A stretch of 7,588 nucleotides of DNA. Origin: an uncultured Subdoligranulum sp. (GTDB lineage Bacteria; Bacillota; Clostridia; Christensenellales; CAG-314). Below, piece after piece: positions 1 to 6,487 of the stretch. The number at the start of each line of letters is the position of its first letter. The stretch's first letter is position 1. The notes beneath the pieces are model-generated. The model did no database searches, was not told the origin of the DNA, and saw only the letters and a list, made by a program, of their open reading frames with translations. A program made the translations under genes and the position numbers. The stretch spans positions 1-7,588 of the forward strand of contig URVX01000050.1 in NCBI GenBank assembly GCA_900551395.1, written 5' to 3'.

Positions 1-185
1 GCTATTATTTCAGTATCATCCTTTGCTGTTACTTGAATATTTTTCTTTAAATTCTCTACTGTTTTATCTATTTTCAAATTATTTATAACTTGTGTTAAAA
101 CCTTATCTGTTTTTATTAAATCACTATATGTAGAAACTAATTTTTGATTCAACGTAATTTCTGTTGATGTAATAGTTCCATCACC
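1..185 (-). CDS. Partial Wzz/CapA-type polysaccharide chain-length regulator (fragment, both ends missing)
   Basis: Reading the minus strand from about 185 down to 3 gives roughly 60 codons without a stop, containing the stretch TSTEITLNQKLVSTYSDLI and ending in a VTAKDDTEII-like segment. This resembles the periplasmic/extracytoplasmic part of Wzz-family chain-length regulators of Gram-positive capsule and exopolysaccharide systems (CapA/CpsC/YveK type). There, a 'LNQKLVSTY' block, a 'VL..VI..L' helix and an 'NDTEII' block occur in this order. Known family role: a membrane co-polymerase that sets polysaccharide length and activates a partner tyrosine kinase. The transmembrane helices and both termini are absent. 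Base composition (23% GC over 1-180) and A/T-ending codons differ sharply from everything to the right. The frame differs from the PFOR frame it joins, so it is not a natural PFOR extension. Family assignment comes from remembered motif similarity only; it could be another coiled-coil Wzz relative. Confidence 0.72.
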
Positions 186-2851
186 TGATTGAGCAGGTCG
201 GTGACCTTGTTTCTGCGTTGCAGATAAGCAAGATTGATACCGAAACCGAATTCCGCGTTGTCCTCGAACAGGCTGTTCGCCCATGCGGGACCGTGACCTT
301 CCTTGTTGGTGGTGTAGGGGCATGTAGGCGCGCTGCCGCCGTAAATGGAGGAGCAGCCCGTAGCGTTTGCGATAACCATTCTGTCGCCGAAAAGCTGCGT
401 GATGAGCTTGACGTAAGGAGTTTCGCCGCAGCCCGCGCACGCGCCGGAAAATTCAAACAGAGGCTGTTCGAACTGGCTGCCCTTGACGGAGAATTTGTTG
501 AGACCGCTGTCAACCTGATTGACCTTTTCGGCAAACTCCCAGTTTTCCCTTTCGTTTACCTTGTCTGCGGGAGTCATGACCAACGCCTTTTGCTTGGCGG
601 GGCAGACGTTTGCGCAGCTGCCGCAGCCGGTGCAGTCGAGCGGCGAAACCTGAATTCTGTATTTCGCGCCCTTGATGCCGTTGGCGGGCTTGGTTACGAA
701 GCCGTCGGGCGTCTTTTCGTTTTCATCCACAAGCACGGGGCGAATGCACGCGTGAGGGCATACGAGGCTGCATTGATTGCACTGTATGCAGTTTTCGCTC
801 TGCCATACGGGCACCTCGACGGCAATGCCGCGCTTTTCGTATTTGGTGGTGCCTGTGGGCACGACGCCGCTTACGTCAAAGGTGCTTACAGGCAGGGTGT
901 TGCCTTTCTGCGCGATTATCGGCTTGATAAAGGACTCGAAATATTGATTGTCGGTGACCTCCGGCAGAGCCGCTCCCTTTGTGGTGGTTGCCCACTCGGC
1001 GGGAACACTGACCTCGTGCAGTCCCTTTATCGCGTTGTCGATTGCGGCATTGTTGGCGTTTACGACCTTTTCGCCTTTCTTGCCGTAGGTTTTGAGAACA
1101 GCCGCTTTCATATACTTTTCGGCTTCCTCGTAGGGGATTATGTTTGCCAGCTTGAAGAACGCGGCCTGCATAACCATGTTGGTGGATTTTGCGCTGCCCG
1201 ACTCCTTGGCGATTTTCAGACCGTCGATTGTGTAGAATTTGAGATGCTTCCGCGCAATCTGGTTTTTGACAAATGCGGGAAGCTCGTTTTCCAGCTCGCT
1301 GTCGCTCCAGGCGCAGTTGAGCAGGAAGGTTCCGCCTTCTTTGGCTTCTCCCAGCATATCGTAGCGCGTGACGTAAGAGGAGTTGTGGCAGGCGATGAAC
1401 TCAGCCTGATCGATGAGATAGCTGGATTTGATGGGGCTTTTGCCGAATCTTAAGTGGGAAATGGTTATGCCGCCGGATTTTTTGGAGTCGTACTCGAAGT
1501 AGCCCTGAGCATAAAGGTCGGTGTGGTCGCCGATGATTTTTATGCTGTTCTTGTTCGCGCCGACGGTGCCGTCGCTGCCCAGTCCGTAGAACTTGCAGCG
1601 GGTGGTGCCTTCGGGCGCTACGTCTATCATTTCGTCTATTTTCAAAGACGTGTGAGTGACGTCGTCGTCTATGCCTACCGTGAAGTGGTTAAGGGGCTTT
1701 TGACTGTCGAGGTTTTTGTAAACCGCGTTTATCATCGAAGGAGTGAATTCCTTGCTGCCCAAGCCGTAGCGTCCGCCCACGACGACCTTGCCGCGAAGCT
1801 TGCCCGTTTCGCTGAGCGCGGTCACGACGTCCAGGTAAAGAGGCTCACCCAGGCTGCCCGCTTCCTTCGTTCTGTCGAGCACAGCGATTTTCCTGACTGT
1901 TTTGGGCAGGGCTCTGACAAATCTTTCCGCACTGAAGGGACGATAGAGTCTGACCTTGAGCACGCCTACCTTTTCTCCTCTCTGCGTGAGGTAGTTGACG
2001 GTTTCCTCCGCTGCGTCCGCTCCGCTGCCCATAAGGATAATGACCTTGTCGGCGTCGGGCGCTCCCACGTAGTCAAAGAGGTGATACTCTCTGCCCGTGA
2101 GCTTGGAAACCTGCTTCATATATTTTTCCACGATAGCGGGAGCTGCGAGATAATATTTGTTTGCGGCTTCCCTGTTCTGGAAATAAATGTCGGGGTTCTG
2201 CGCCGTGCCCTGCAATTGAGGGTGCTCGGGATTGAGCGCGCGTCTTCTGAACTCGTCGACGTATTCCGTTTTAAGCAGCTTTGCCATGTCGGCGTAGTCT
2301 ATGGCGTCGATTTTGCTCACCTCGTGGCTGGTTCTGAAGCCGTCGAAGAAGTGCAGGAAAGGCACTTTTGCTTCGAGTGTGGACAAATGCGCGACCAGCG
2401 CAAGATCCATAGCCTCCTGTACGCTGTTGGAGGCGAGCATCGCAAAGCCCGTCTGACGGCATGCCATAACGTCCTGATGGTCGCCGAAGATGGACAAAGC
2501 GTGAGCGGCGAGGGCGCGTGCCGAAACGTGGAAAACGCAGGGCAGCATTTCGCCGGCGATTTTGTACATGTTGGGAATCATGAGCAGAAGCCCCTGACTT
2601 GCCGTAAAGGTTGTGGTCAGTGCGCCTCCCACGAGAGAGCCGTGCACCGCTCCCGCAGCGCCCGCTTCAGACTGCATTTCGGCTATTTTGATTTGCTGTC
2701 CGAACAGGTTTTTTCTGCCTGCCGCGCCCCACTCGTCGGCGATTTCCGCCATGGGGGATGAGGGCGTGATAGGATAGATAGCGGCTACGTCGGAGAAGGC
2801 GTATGCTACATGGCTGGCGGCGGTGTTGCCGTCGATTGTGATCTTGGTCAT
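149..2851 (-). CDS. nifJ: Pyruvate:ferredoxin (flavodoxin) oxidoreductase, truncated at C-terminus
   Basis: PFOR oxidatively decarboxylates pyruvate to acetyl-CoA and CO2 in the cytoplasm and passes electrons to ferredoxin; it is central to anaerobic energy metabolism. The 900-residue frame carries, in order, the N-terminal pyrimidine-binding domain with YPITPSSPMAE (26-36), the middle transketolase-like domains, the EKR motif (YEKRG, 671-675), and a double [4Fe-4S] ferredoxin domain (Cys 688/691/694/698 and 740/743/746/750). The start of the C-terminal TPP domain follows, with proximal-cluster cysteines 805, 808 and 833. Homodimeric PFORs are usually about 1,170-1,200 residues. Here family similarity stops near residue 889, and the last 11 residues come from unrelated AT-rich DNA. 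The expected GDGWAYDIG-type TPP/Mg motif and the fourth proximal-cluster cysteine are therefore missing, so the product as written would be inactive. The start is well set: GGAGGA at 2858-2863 lies six bases upstream. The truncation is probably an artefact of the join rather than gene decay, since the remaining 2.67 kb is intact. Confidence 0.95.
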   Translation of the reverse strand: MTKITIDGNTAASHVAYAFSDVAAIYPITPSSPMAEIADEWGAAGRKNLFGQQIKIAEMQSEAGAAGAVHGSLVGGALTTTFTASQGLLLMIPNMYKIAGEMLPCVFHVSARALAAHALSIFGDHQDVMACRQTGFAMLASNSVQEAMDLALVAHLSTLEAKVPFLHFFDGFRTSHEVSKIDAIDYADMAKLLKTEYVDEFRRRALNPEHPQLQGTAQNPDIYFQNREAANKYYLAAPAIVEKYMKQVSKLTGREYHLFDYVGAPDADKVIILMGSGADAAEETVNYLTQRGEKVGVLKVRLYRPFSAERFVRALPKTVRKIAVLDRTKEAGSLGEPLYLDVVTALSETGKLRGKVVVGGRYGLGSKEFTPSMINAVYKNLDSQKPLNHFTVGIDDDVTHTSLKIDEMIDVAPEGTTRCKFYGLGSDGTVGANKNSIKIIGDHTDLYAQGYFEYDSKKSGGITISHLRFGKSPIKSSYLIDQAEFIACHNSSYVTRYDMLGEAKEGGTFLLNCAWSDSELENELPAFVKNQIARKHLKFYTIDGLKIAKESGSAKSTNMVMQAAFFKLANIIPYEEAEKYMKAAVLKTYGKKGEKVVNANNAAIDNAIKGLHEVSVPAEWATTTKGAALPEVTDNQYFESFIKPIIAQKGNTLPVSTFDVSGVVPTGTTKYEKRGIAVEVPVWQSENCIQCNQCSLVCPHACIRPVLVDENEKTPDGFVTKPANGIKGAKYRIQVSPLDCTGCGSCANVCPAKQKALVMTPADKVNERENWEFAEKVNQVDSGLNKFSVKGSQFEQPLFEFSGACAGCGETPYVKLITQLFGDRMVIANATGCSSIYGGSAPTCPYTTNKEGHGPAWANSLFEDNAEFGFGINLAYLQRRNKVTDLLNQVMELLHQQKLR
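180..195. other. Chimeric junction: AT-rich Wzz fragment joined to PFOR interior
   Basis: GC content is 23% over 1-180 and 57% over 181-360, and two unrelated protein families meet here in different frames. PFOR similarity (…NKVTDLLNQ) ends at about residue 889, whose codon is 185-187. The Wzz-like frame is convincing from about 183 downward. No inverted repeat, target duplication, tRNA end or integrase signature is visible at the join. A misassembly or chimeric clone is the simplest reading, and an illegitimate recombination is the alternative. The exact breakpoint may be blurred by a few shared bases. Confidence 0.8.
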
Positions 2852-2857
2852 TATATG

Positions 2858-2877
2858 TCCTCCGTAAAAATTTTTAC
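2858..2877 (-). promoter_or_regulatory. PFOR ribosome binding site with adjacent 14-base palindrome
   Basis: On the minus strand, GGAGGA (2858-2863) is a strong Shine-Dalgarno sequence six bases before the PFOR ATG. Touching it on the 5' side is a perfect palindrome, GTAAAAATTTTTAC (2864-2877). It could be a protein-binding site in the leader or simply AT-rich leader sequence. It does not match the Rex consensus I know (TTGTTAA-N4-TTAACAA). Confidence 0.6.
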
Positions 2878-2880
2878 ATC

Positions 2881-2905
2881 AAAAAACGGTTGCTTAAGCG
2901 CACCG
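2881..2905 (-). promoter_or_regulatory. Possible 5'-terminal stem-loop of the PFOR transcript, followed by T6
   Basis: In the PFOR transcript, CGGT (2905-2902) can pair with ACCG (2890-2887) around an inner GCTTAAGC, followed directly by six T (2886-2881). It has the look of a weak terminator. However, it starts almost at the predicted transcription start (about 2904), so a role as a 5' stabilising or regulatory stem is more plausible than termination. The stem is short and imperfect. Confidence 0.3.
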
Positions 2906-2910
2906 ATAAA

Positions 2911-2939
2911 ATTATATAGTTTCGGAAGGCTTTAGTCAA
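2911..2939 (-). promoter_or_regulatory. Sigma-A/sigma-70-type promoter of the PFOR gene
   Basis: On the minus strand, a -35 box TTGACT (2939-2934) and a perfect -10 box TATAAT (2916-2911) are separated by exactly 17 bases. Transcription would start near 2904, giving a leader of about 50 bases before the ATG at 2851. The near-consensus boxes suggest strong expression, as expected for a central catabolic enzyme. Confidence 0.85.
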
Positions 2940-2957
2940 TCGTTTTGCGGAAAACGA
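2940..2957. promoter_or_regulatory. Inverted repeat abutting the PFOR -35 box (candidate operator)
   Basis: TCGTTTT (2940-2946) and AAAACGA (2951-2957) are perfect 7-base inverted arms around GCGG. The dyad starts on the base next to the -35 box of the PFOR promoter, a position typical for activator binding and also usable for repression. I cannot assign a regulator. Confidence 0.4.
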
Positions 2958-3029
2958 AGGGACAATTTTGCATTTTCGGCATGTTTTCGGGCAAGGAAAG
3001 AGATTTTTTCTTACGCAAAAGAGCGCTTG

Positions 3030-3059
3030 AAAAAAATCGGCGCGTACTTGTGTCGCCGA
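3030..3059 (-). terminator. Terminator-like hairpin between the divergent promoters
   Basis: TCGGCG (3037-3042) and CGCCGA (3054-3059) form a 6-base stem with an 11-base loop. Read on the minus strand the stem is followed by seven T (3036-3030), the form of an intrinsic terminator. On the plus strand it is followed by a T-rich tract (3062-3069, one C interruption). No gene on either strand ends just before it, so it may insulate the two divergent promoters by stopping stray transcripts. The stem is short. Confidence 0.4.
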
Positions 3060-3080
3060 CGTTCTTTTTGTCGGGTTTTG

Positions 3081-3110
3081 TTGACTAACTGCGCCGAAAA
3101 ATGATATACT
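3081..3110 (+). promoter_or_regulatory. Promoter of the ecfA1-ecfA2-ecfT-truA operon
   Basis: TTGACT (3081-3086) and TATACT (3105-3110) are separated by 18 bases. A TG at 3102-3103, one base before the -10 box, makes it an extended -10 promoter. Transcription would start near 3117, about 30 bases before the ecfA1 ATG. Confidence 0.75.
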
Positions 3111-3146
3111 GAAAAACAGCGTAAAAGCAAGTCGGGAAAAAAGGAA

Positions 3147-4019
3147 ATGTCGGAAGAAAAAAAGGTTATTATCAAGCTCGAAAACGTTACCTACAAATAC
3201 AAGGTTTATCAGGAGGACGGCGCGCCCGTCCGTGAAGAACGGGGCTTGAACAGCGTCAGTCTTGAAATATACGAAGGGGAGTTTCTTGCGCTCGTGGGGC
3301 ACAACGGCAGCGGCAAAAGCACGCTTGCAAAGCTGCTCAACGGGCTTTTGCTCGCGCAGTCGGGCGACGTCTCGGTAGACGGGCTGAATCCCAAAGTCAA
3401 AAAGGAGCTTTACAAAATCCGGGAGCAGGTGGGTATGGTGTTCCAGAACCCCGACAACCAGATGATAGCCTCGATAGTGGAGGACGATATCGCCTTCGGA
3501 CCGGAAAATCTCGGCGTGCCGCGCGAGGAAATCGTCGAAAGGGTGGAAGGCGCGCTCAGAGCAGTCAATATGAGCGAATTTCACGACAAAACGCCGACCA
3601 AGCTTTCGGGCGGACAGAAACAGCGCATTGCCATAGCGGGAGTGCTTGCGATATGTCCGCGAGTGCTTGTTCTCGACGAGGCGACGTCAATGCTGGACCC
3701 GCAGGGGCGCAGGGACGTTATGGAAACGGTAAAAAAACTCAACCGCGAGGGTATAACGGTGGTTACTATCACGCACTTTATGGACGAGGTGACGGAGGCG
3801 GACCGCGTGGTCGTCTTAAGCGACGGAGAGCTGGTTATGCAGGGCGCGCCGCAGGAGATTTTCAGAGAAAAGGACAAGCTCCGCGAGTACGGACTTGACG
3901 TGCCGAGAAGCGTTGCGCTTTCAAACGAGCTTTTCAAGGCGGGGCTGGATTTGTCCCCCGCAACGACCGATATAAACGAATTGGGAGAGGAGCTATGCCG
4001 ATTGCTGTCAGACAACTGA
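3147..4019 (+). CDS. ecfA1: Energy-coupling factor transporter ATPase EcfA1 (CbiO family)
   Basis: This is one of two cytoplasmic ATPases that power an ECF-type importer of vitamins or metal ions; it pairs with EcfA2 and docks on EcfT. In the 290 residues the ABC motifs occur in order: Walker A GHNGSGKST (51-59), Q-loop Gln100 in VFQNPDNQ, the EcfA-typical EDDIAFGPEN block (112-121), signature LSGGQ (153-157), Walker B with Asp177-Glu178, D-loop around SMLDP, and switch His210. LSGGQ together with 'DEATSMLDP' is the usual EcfA1 pattern, contrasting with 'DEPTAGLDP' in the next gene. All catalytic residues are intact. It is the first gene of a four-gene operon and its end overlaps ecfA2 by 25 bases, suggesting translational coupling. 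The start is the only plausible one, yet its Shine-Dalgarno (AAGGA, 3141-3145) sits only one base from the ATG, so initiation may be weak. Confidence 0.95.
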   Translation: MSEEKKVIIKLENVTYKYKVYQEDGAPVREERGLNSVSLEIYEGEFLALVGHNGSGKSTLAKLLNGLLLAQSGDVSVDGLNPKVKKELYKIREQVGMVFQNPDNQMIASIVEDDIAFGPENLGVPREEIVERVEGALRAVNMSEFHDKTPTKLSGGQKQRIAIAGVLAICPRVLVLDEATSMLDPQGRRDVMETVKKLNREGITVVTITHFMDEVTEADRVVVLSDGELVMQGAPQEIFREKDKLREYGLDVPRSVALSNELFKAGLDLSPATTDINELGEELCRLLSDN

Positions 4020-4894
4020 ATTTTGTTTACAACCCCAAAACGCCTTTTGAAAAGCATGCCTTAAAAGACGTCAATCTCGAGGTCGCGGACGGGGAGTTTT
4101 TGTGTATAGTGGGGCATACCGGCAGCGGCAAAAGCACCTTTGTACAGCATCTCAACGCATTGGTGCAGGTGCAGAGCGGCTTTGTGGAGGTCAACGGTCT
4201 CGACCTTACACTCAAAAAGAAAAAGCTGCGCCGCGAAATGTTGAAGCAGCTGCGCGGACAGGTGGGCATGGTGTTTCAGTATCCCGAATATCAGCTGTTT
4301 GCCTCCAGCGTGGAGGCGGACGTGGCTTTCGGTCCGCAGAACATGAAGCTTTCCAAAGAGGAAGTGGACGAAAGAGTGCGCGAAGCGATAAAAGCCGTCG
4401 GGCTGGATTTCGGCGAGGTTGCCGCCAAGTCGCCCTTCGAGCTGTCGGGCGGAGAAAAGCGCCGCGTCGCGCTTGCGGGAGTGCTGGCTATGCGTCCCTC
4501 CGTGCTGGTGCTGGACGAGCCTACGGCAGGTCTCGACCCGCGCGGAAAAAAGGAAATTCTGGATTTGGTGGTGGATCTGAGAAACAATTACGGAAAAACC
4601 ATTGTTATGATTTCCCACGACATGAACGAGGTTTACGAATATTCCACCCGCGTCGCCGTCTTTGTCGACGGAACGGTAAAGTACGATCTGCCGCCTGAGG
4701 AGCTGTTCAAAAAGGCGGAGGAGCTGGAGGCTATAGGCTTGGAAATGCCGCAGATGGCGGCGCTGTCCAACAGGCTGGAGGCAGGCGGCGTGCATCTGAA
4801 CAGCCGTCCGCGCACGGTTTCGGGCATGCTGCGCGAAATTCTGGATTATGCGCAAGCGCACGGCAGGCTGCCCGCGCGAAAGGAGGAAAGCTGA
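3995..4894 (+). CDS. ecfA2: Energy-coupling factor transporter ATPase EcfA2 (CbiO family)
   Basis: This is the partner ATPase of EcfA1; the heterodimer drives the toppling of S components in ECF importers. In the 299 residues: Walker A GHTGSGKST (40-48), Q-loop Gln95 in VFQYPEYQ, DVAFGPQN block (109-116), signature LSGGE followed by KRR (150-157), Walker B Asp174-Glu175 in LDEPTAGLDP, and switch His208. SGGEKRR and EPTAGLDP mark the EcfA2 type. Length is normal for the family (about 280-300). The ATG lies inside the ecfA1 coding end, preceded by a purine-rich GGGAGAGGAG (3982-3991), and its stop abuts the ecfT ATG directly, so the three ECF genes are translated as a unit. No missing motifs or frameshift are seen. 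Confidence 0.95.
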   Translation: MPIAVRQLNFVYNPKTPFEKHALKDVNLEVADGEFLCIVGHTGSGKSTFVQHLNALVQVQSGFVEVNGLDLTLKKKKLRREMLKQLRGQVGMVFQYPEYQLFASSVEADVAFGPQNMKLSKEEVDERVREAIKAVGLDFGEVAAKSPFELSGGEKRRVALAGVLAMRPSVLVLDEPTAGLDPRGKKEILDLVVDLRNNYGKTIVMISHDMNEVYEYSTRVAVFVDGTVKYDLPPEELFKKAEELEAIGLEMPQMAALSNRLEAGGVHLNSRPRTVSGMLREILDYAQAHGRLPARKEES

Positions 4895-5734
4895 ATGTTC
4901 AGAGACGTTGCATTCGGGCAGTTTTATCCCGCCAAATCCTTTGTCCACCGCATGGATCCGCGTGTAAAAATTCTGCTCAACCTGCTTTATATGGTGGCGA
5001 TTTTTCTCGTGCAGTCCTATTTCGGCTACGCGCTCATGCTGGCGTATCTGCTTATCAGCATTTTCGCCTCGCGCATACCCTTGAAAAGCGTGTTGAAAAG
5101 CGTAAAAGGGATAATTTTTCTTGCGCTGTTCACTGCGATTATCAATCTGTTTTTTGTCAAAAGCGGCAATCTGCTGGTGGATTGGTGGATTTTCAAGATT
5201 TACGACGACGGCATAAACTTTGCCGTCAAGATGATTGTCAGGCTGGTCTTTCTCGTGACCAGCGCGTCGCTGCTCACCCTCACCACCACACCCGTAGATT
5301 TGACTCACGGTATAGAAAGTCTTCTCAAGCCTCTGACGTGGATAAAGGTGCCGGTTGACGAATTTGCGCTCATCATGAGTATAACGCTCAGATTTATCCC
5401 CACGCTTATGGACGAGACGGACAGGATTATCCGCGCGCAGAAGGCTCGCGGCGCCTGCTTCGATACGGGAGGATTGATTGCTCGCGCCAAAGCATTCGTA
5501 CCTATTCTTATTCCGCTGTTGGTAAACGCGTTCAGACGCGCGGAGGAGCTGGCGCTGGCGATGAACGCCCGCTGCTATGAGGGAGCGCGCAAGCGTACCA
5601 AAATGAAAAAATTGACCTTTTCGTGGAGAGACCTGGTCGGGGCGCTCTTTACGGTGGTGTTTATCGGAGGAGTGCTCACCTTTAGATATCTGCCTCCCGA
5701 GCTGCTGGAGTCGGTAAAATGGATGACCTTCTGA
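4895..5734 (+). CDS. ecfT: Energy-coupling factor transporter transmembrane protein EcfT (CbiQ family)
   Basis: This is the membrane scaffold that links the EcfA1/EcfA2 dimer to interchangeable substrate-binding S components. The 279 residues begin with the family's HRMDPRVK block (18-25). Hydrophobic segments follow at roughly 27-58, 68-88, 108-130 and 245-265, with a cytoplasmic coupling region between the last two. That region carries the two short Ala-Arg motifs that contact the ATPases: Ala184-Arg185-Gly186 in KARGACFD, and Ala225-Arg226-Cys227 in MNARCYEG. The second normally reads ARG; Cys for Gly is a mild departure. AAAGGAGG (4879-4886) precedes the ATG, which follows the ecfA2 stop with no gap. 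No S-component gene adjoins it, which fits a shared module serving several vitamin-specific S proteins encoded elsewhere. Substrate cannot be stated. Confidence 0.94.
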   Translation: MFRDVAFGQFYPAKSFVHRMDPRVKILLNLLYMVAIFLVQSYFGYALMLAYLLISIFASRIPLKSVLKSVKGIIFLALFTAIINLFFVKSGNLLVDWWIFKIYDDGINFAVKMIVRLVFLVTSASLLTLTTTPVDLTHGIESLLKPLTWIKVPVDEFALIMSITLRFIPTLMDETDRIIRAQKARGACFDTGGLIARAKAFVPILIPLLVNAFRRAEELALAMNARCYEGARKRTKMKKLTFSWRDLVGALFTVVFIGGVLTFRYLPPELLESVKWMTF

Positions 5735-6468
5735 CAAGGCGCGTCAAAATTGGCGTTCAGTATATCGGGACGAAATACTGCGGCTGGCAGGCGCAGAAAA
5801 ACGCGCTTTCCGTGCAGGAGCTTGTGGAAAAGGCGCTCGGCGACGTGGTCAGGCACGAGGTAAGGCTTGTTGCAAGCGGCAGAACGGACGAAGGCGTGCA
5901 CGCCAGACGGCAGGTGGCGCATTTCGACACTACGGCGGATATAAAGCCGTTCAATCTGGTGCAGGGAGCAAACGTTAGGCTGCCCGACGACGTGGCGCTG
6001 CTAGATGCGGAGTATGTCGACGACTCATTCGACGCGAGGAAAAGCGCAAAACGCAAAACTTATGTTTATCGCATGTACGTGGGCAGCGTGCGGCAGCCCT
6101 TTCTCGACGTAAACCATTTGCAGATATACAAGCAGCCCGACGTCGAAGCAATGCAAACTGCGGCAGCTGCGGCGGTGGGTAAACACGATTTCAGCTGCTT
6201 TTGCGCGACGGGCGGCAACGCTAAAACGCACGTCAGGGAGATTTTTTCCTGCGATGTGACTCAGCGGGGGAATATAATAGAAATTTCAGTTACCGGCAAC
6301 GCGTTTTTGTACAACATGGTGCGTATTCTGGCGGGTACGCTTTTGTGGGTGGGGCGCGGCAGGATAGACGCCTTGGACTTGCCCGAAATAATCGCGTCGA
6401 AAGACAGGTCGCGGTGCGGAAAAACGCTTCCGTCAAACGGTCTTACGCTCGAAAGCGTTGAATATTGA
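5719..6468 (+). CDS. truA: tRNA pseudouridine(38-40) synthase TruA
   Basis: TruA converts uridines 38-40 in the anticodon arm of many tRNAs to pseudouridine. The 249 residues match the family length (about 245-270). The catalytic aspartate is Asp57 in SGRTDEGVHA (53-62), where Glu58 replaces the more usual Ala or Lys. Other family blocks are an N-terminal YIGTKYCGWQ (15-24), TYVYR (114-118), a central FSCFCATGG-type segment and the C-terminal LYNMVRILAGTLL (197-209). The ATG overlaps the end of ecfT by 16 bases, with GGAG (5707-5710) eight bases upstream, so translation is probably coupled to ecfT. Linkage of truA to the ECF genes and then rplM-rpsI is a standing arrangement in Firmicutes and does not by itself imply a functional link. 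This is the last gene of the operon; a terminator begins 20 bases after its stop. Confidence 0.96.
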   Translation: MDDLLTRRVKIGVQYIGTKYCGWQAQKNALSVQELVEKALGDVVRHEVRLVASGRTDEGVHARRQVAHFDTTADIKPFNLVQGANVRLPDDVALLDAEYVDDSFDARKSAKRKTYVYRMYVGSVRQPFLDVNHLQIYKQPDVEAMQTAAAAAVGKHDFSCFCATGGNAKTHVREIFSCDVTQRGNIIEISVTGNAFLYNMVRILAGTLLWVGRGRIDALDLPEIIASKDRSRCGKTLPSNGLTLESVEY

Positions 6469-6487
6469 AAAAATCGTCAAAAAACAG

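Noticed and set aside
1..185. Insertion of a mobile element into PFOR
   Set aside because: There is no transposase, terminal inverted repeat or target duplication, and the adjoining sequence looks like a capsule gene fragment rather than an element end.
218..2761. Two long plus-strand open frames (about 411 and 435 codons) opposite PFOR
   Set aside because: They mirror the PFOR reading frame on the other strand, resemble no family I recognise, lack good ribosome binding sites, and PFOR motifs on the minus strand are unambiguous. They reflect the scarcity of stops opposite a biased GC-rich gene.
2874..2879. An ATG followed at once by TAA in the PFOR leader (minimal start-stop element)
   Set aside because: It has no Shine-Dalgarno sequence and is probably a by-product of the adjacent AT-rich palindrome.
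2874..3584. A 236-codon minus-strand open frame across the divergent control region and ecfA1
   Set aside because: It runs through the PFOR promoter and the terminator-like hairpin, starts inside ecfA1, and its protein resembles nothing known.
4061..5737. A 558-codon minus-strand open frame opposite ecfA2 and ecfT
   Set aside because: It is rich in His, Gln and Arg with no recognisable domain and lies wholly antisense to clearly conserved genes; a codon-bias shadow.
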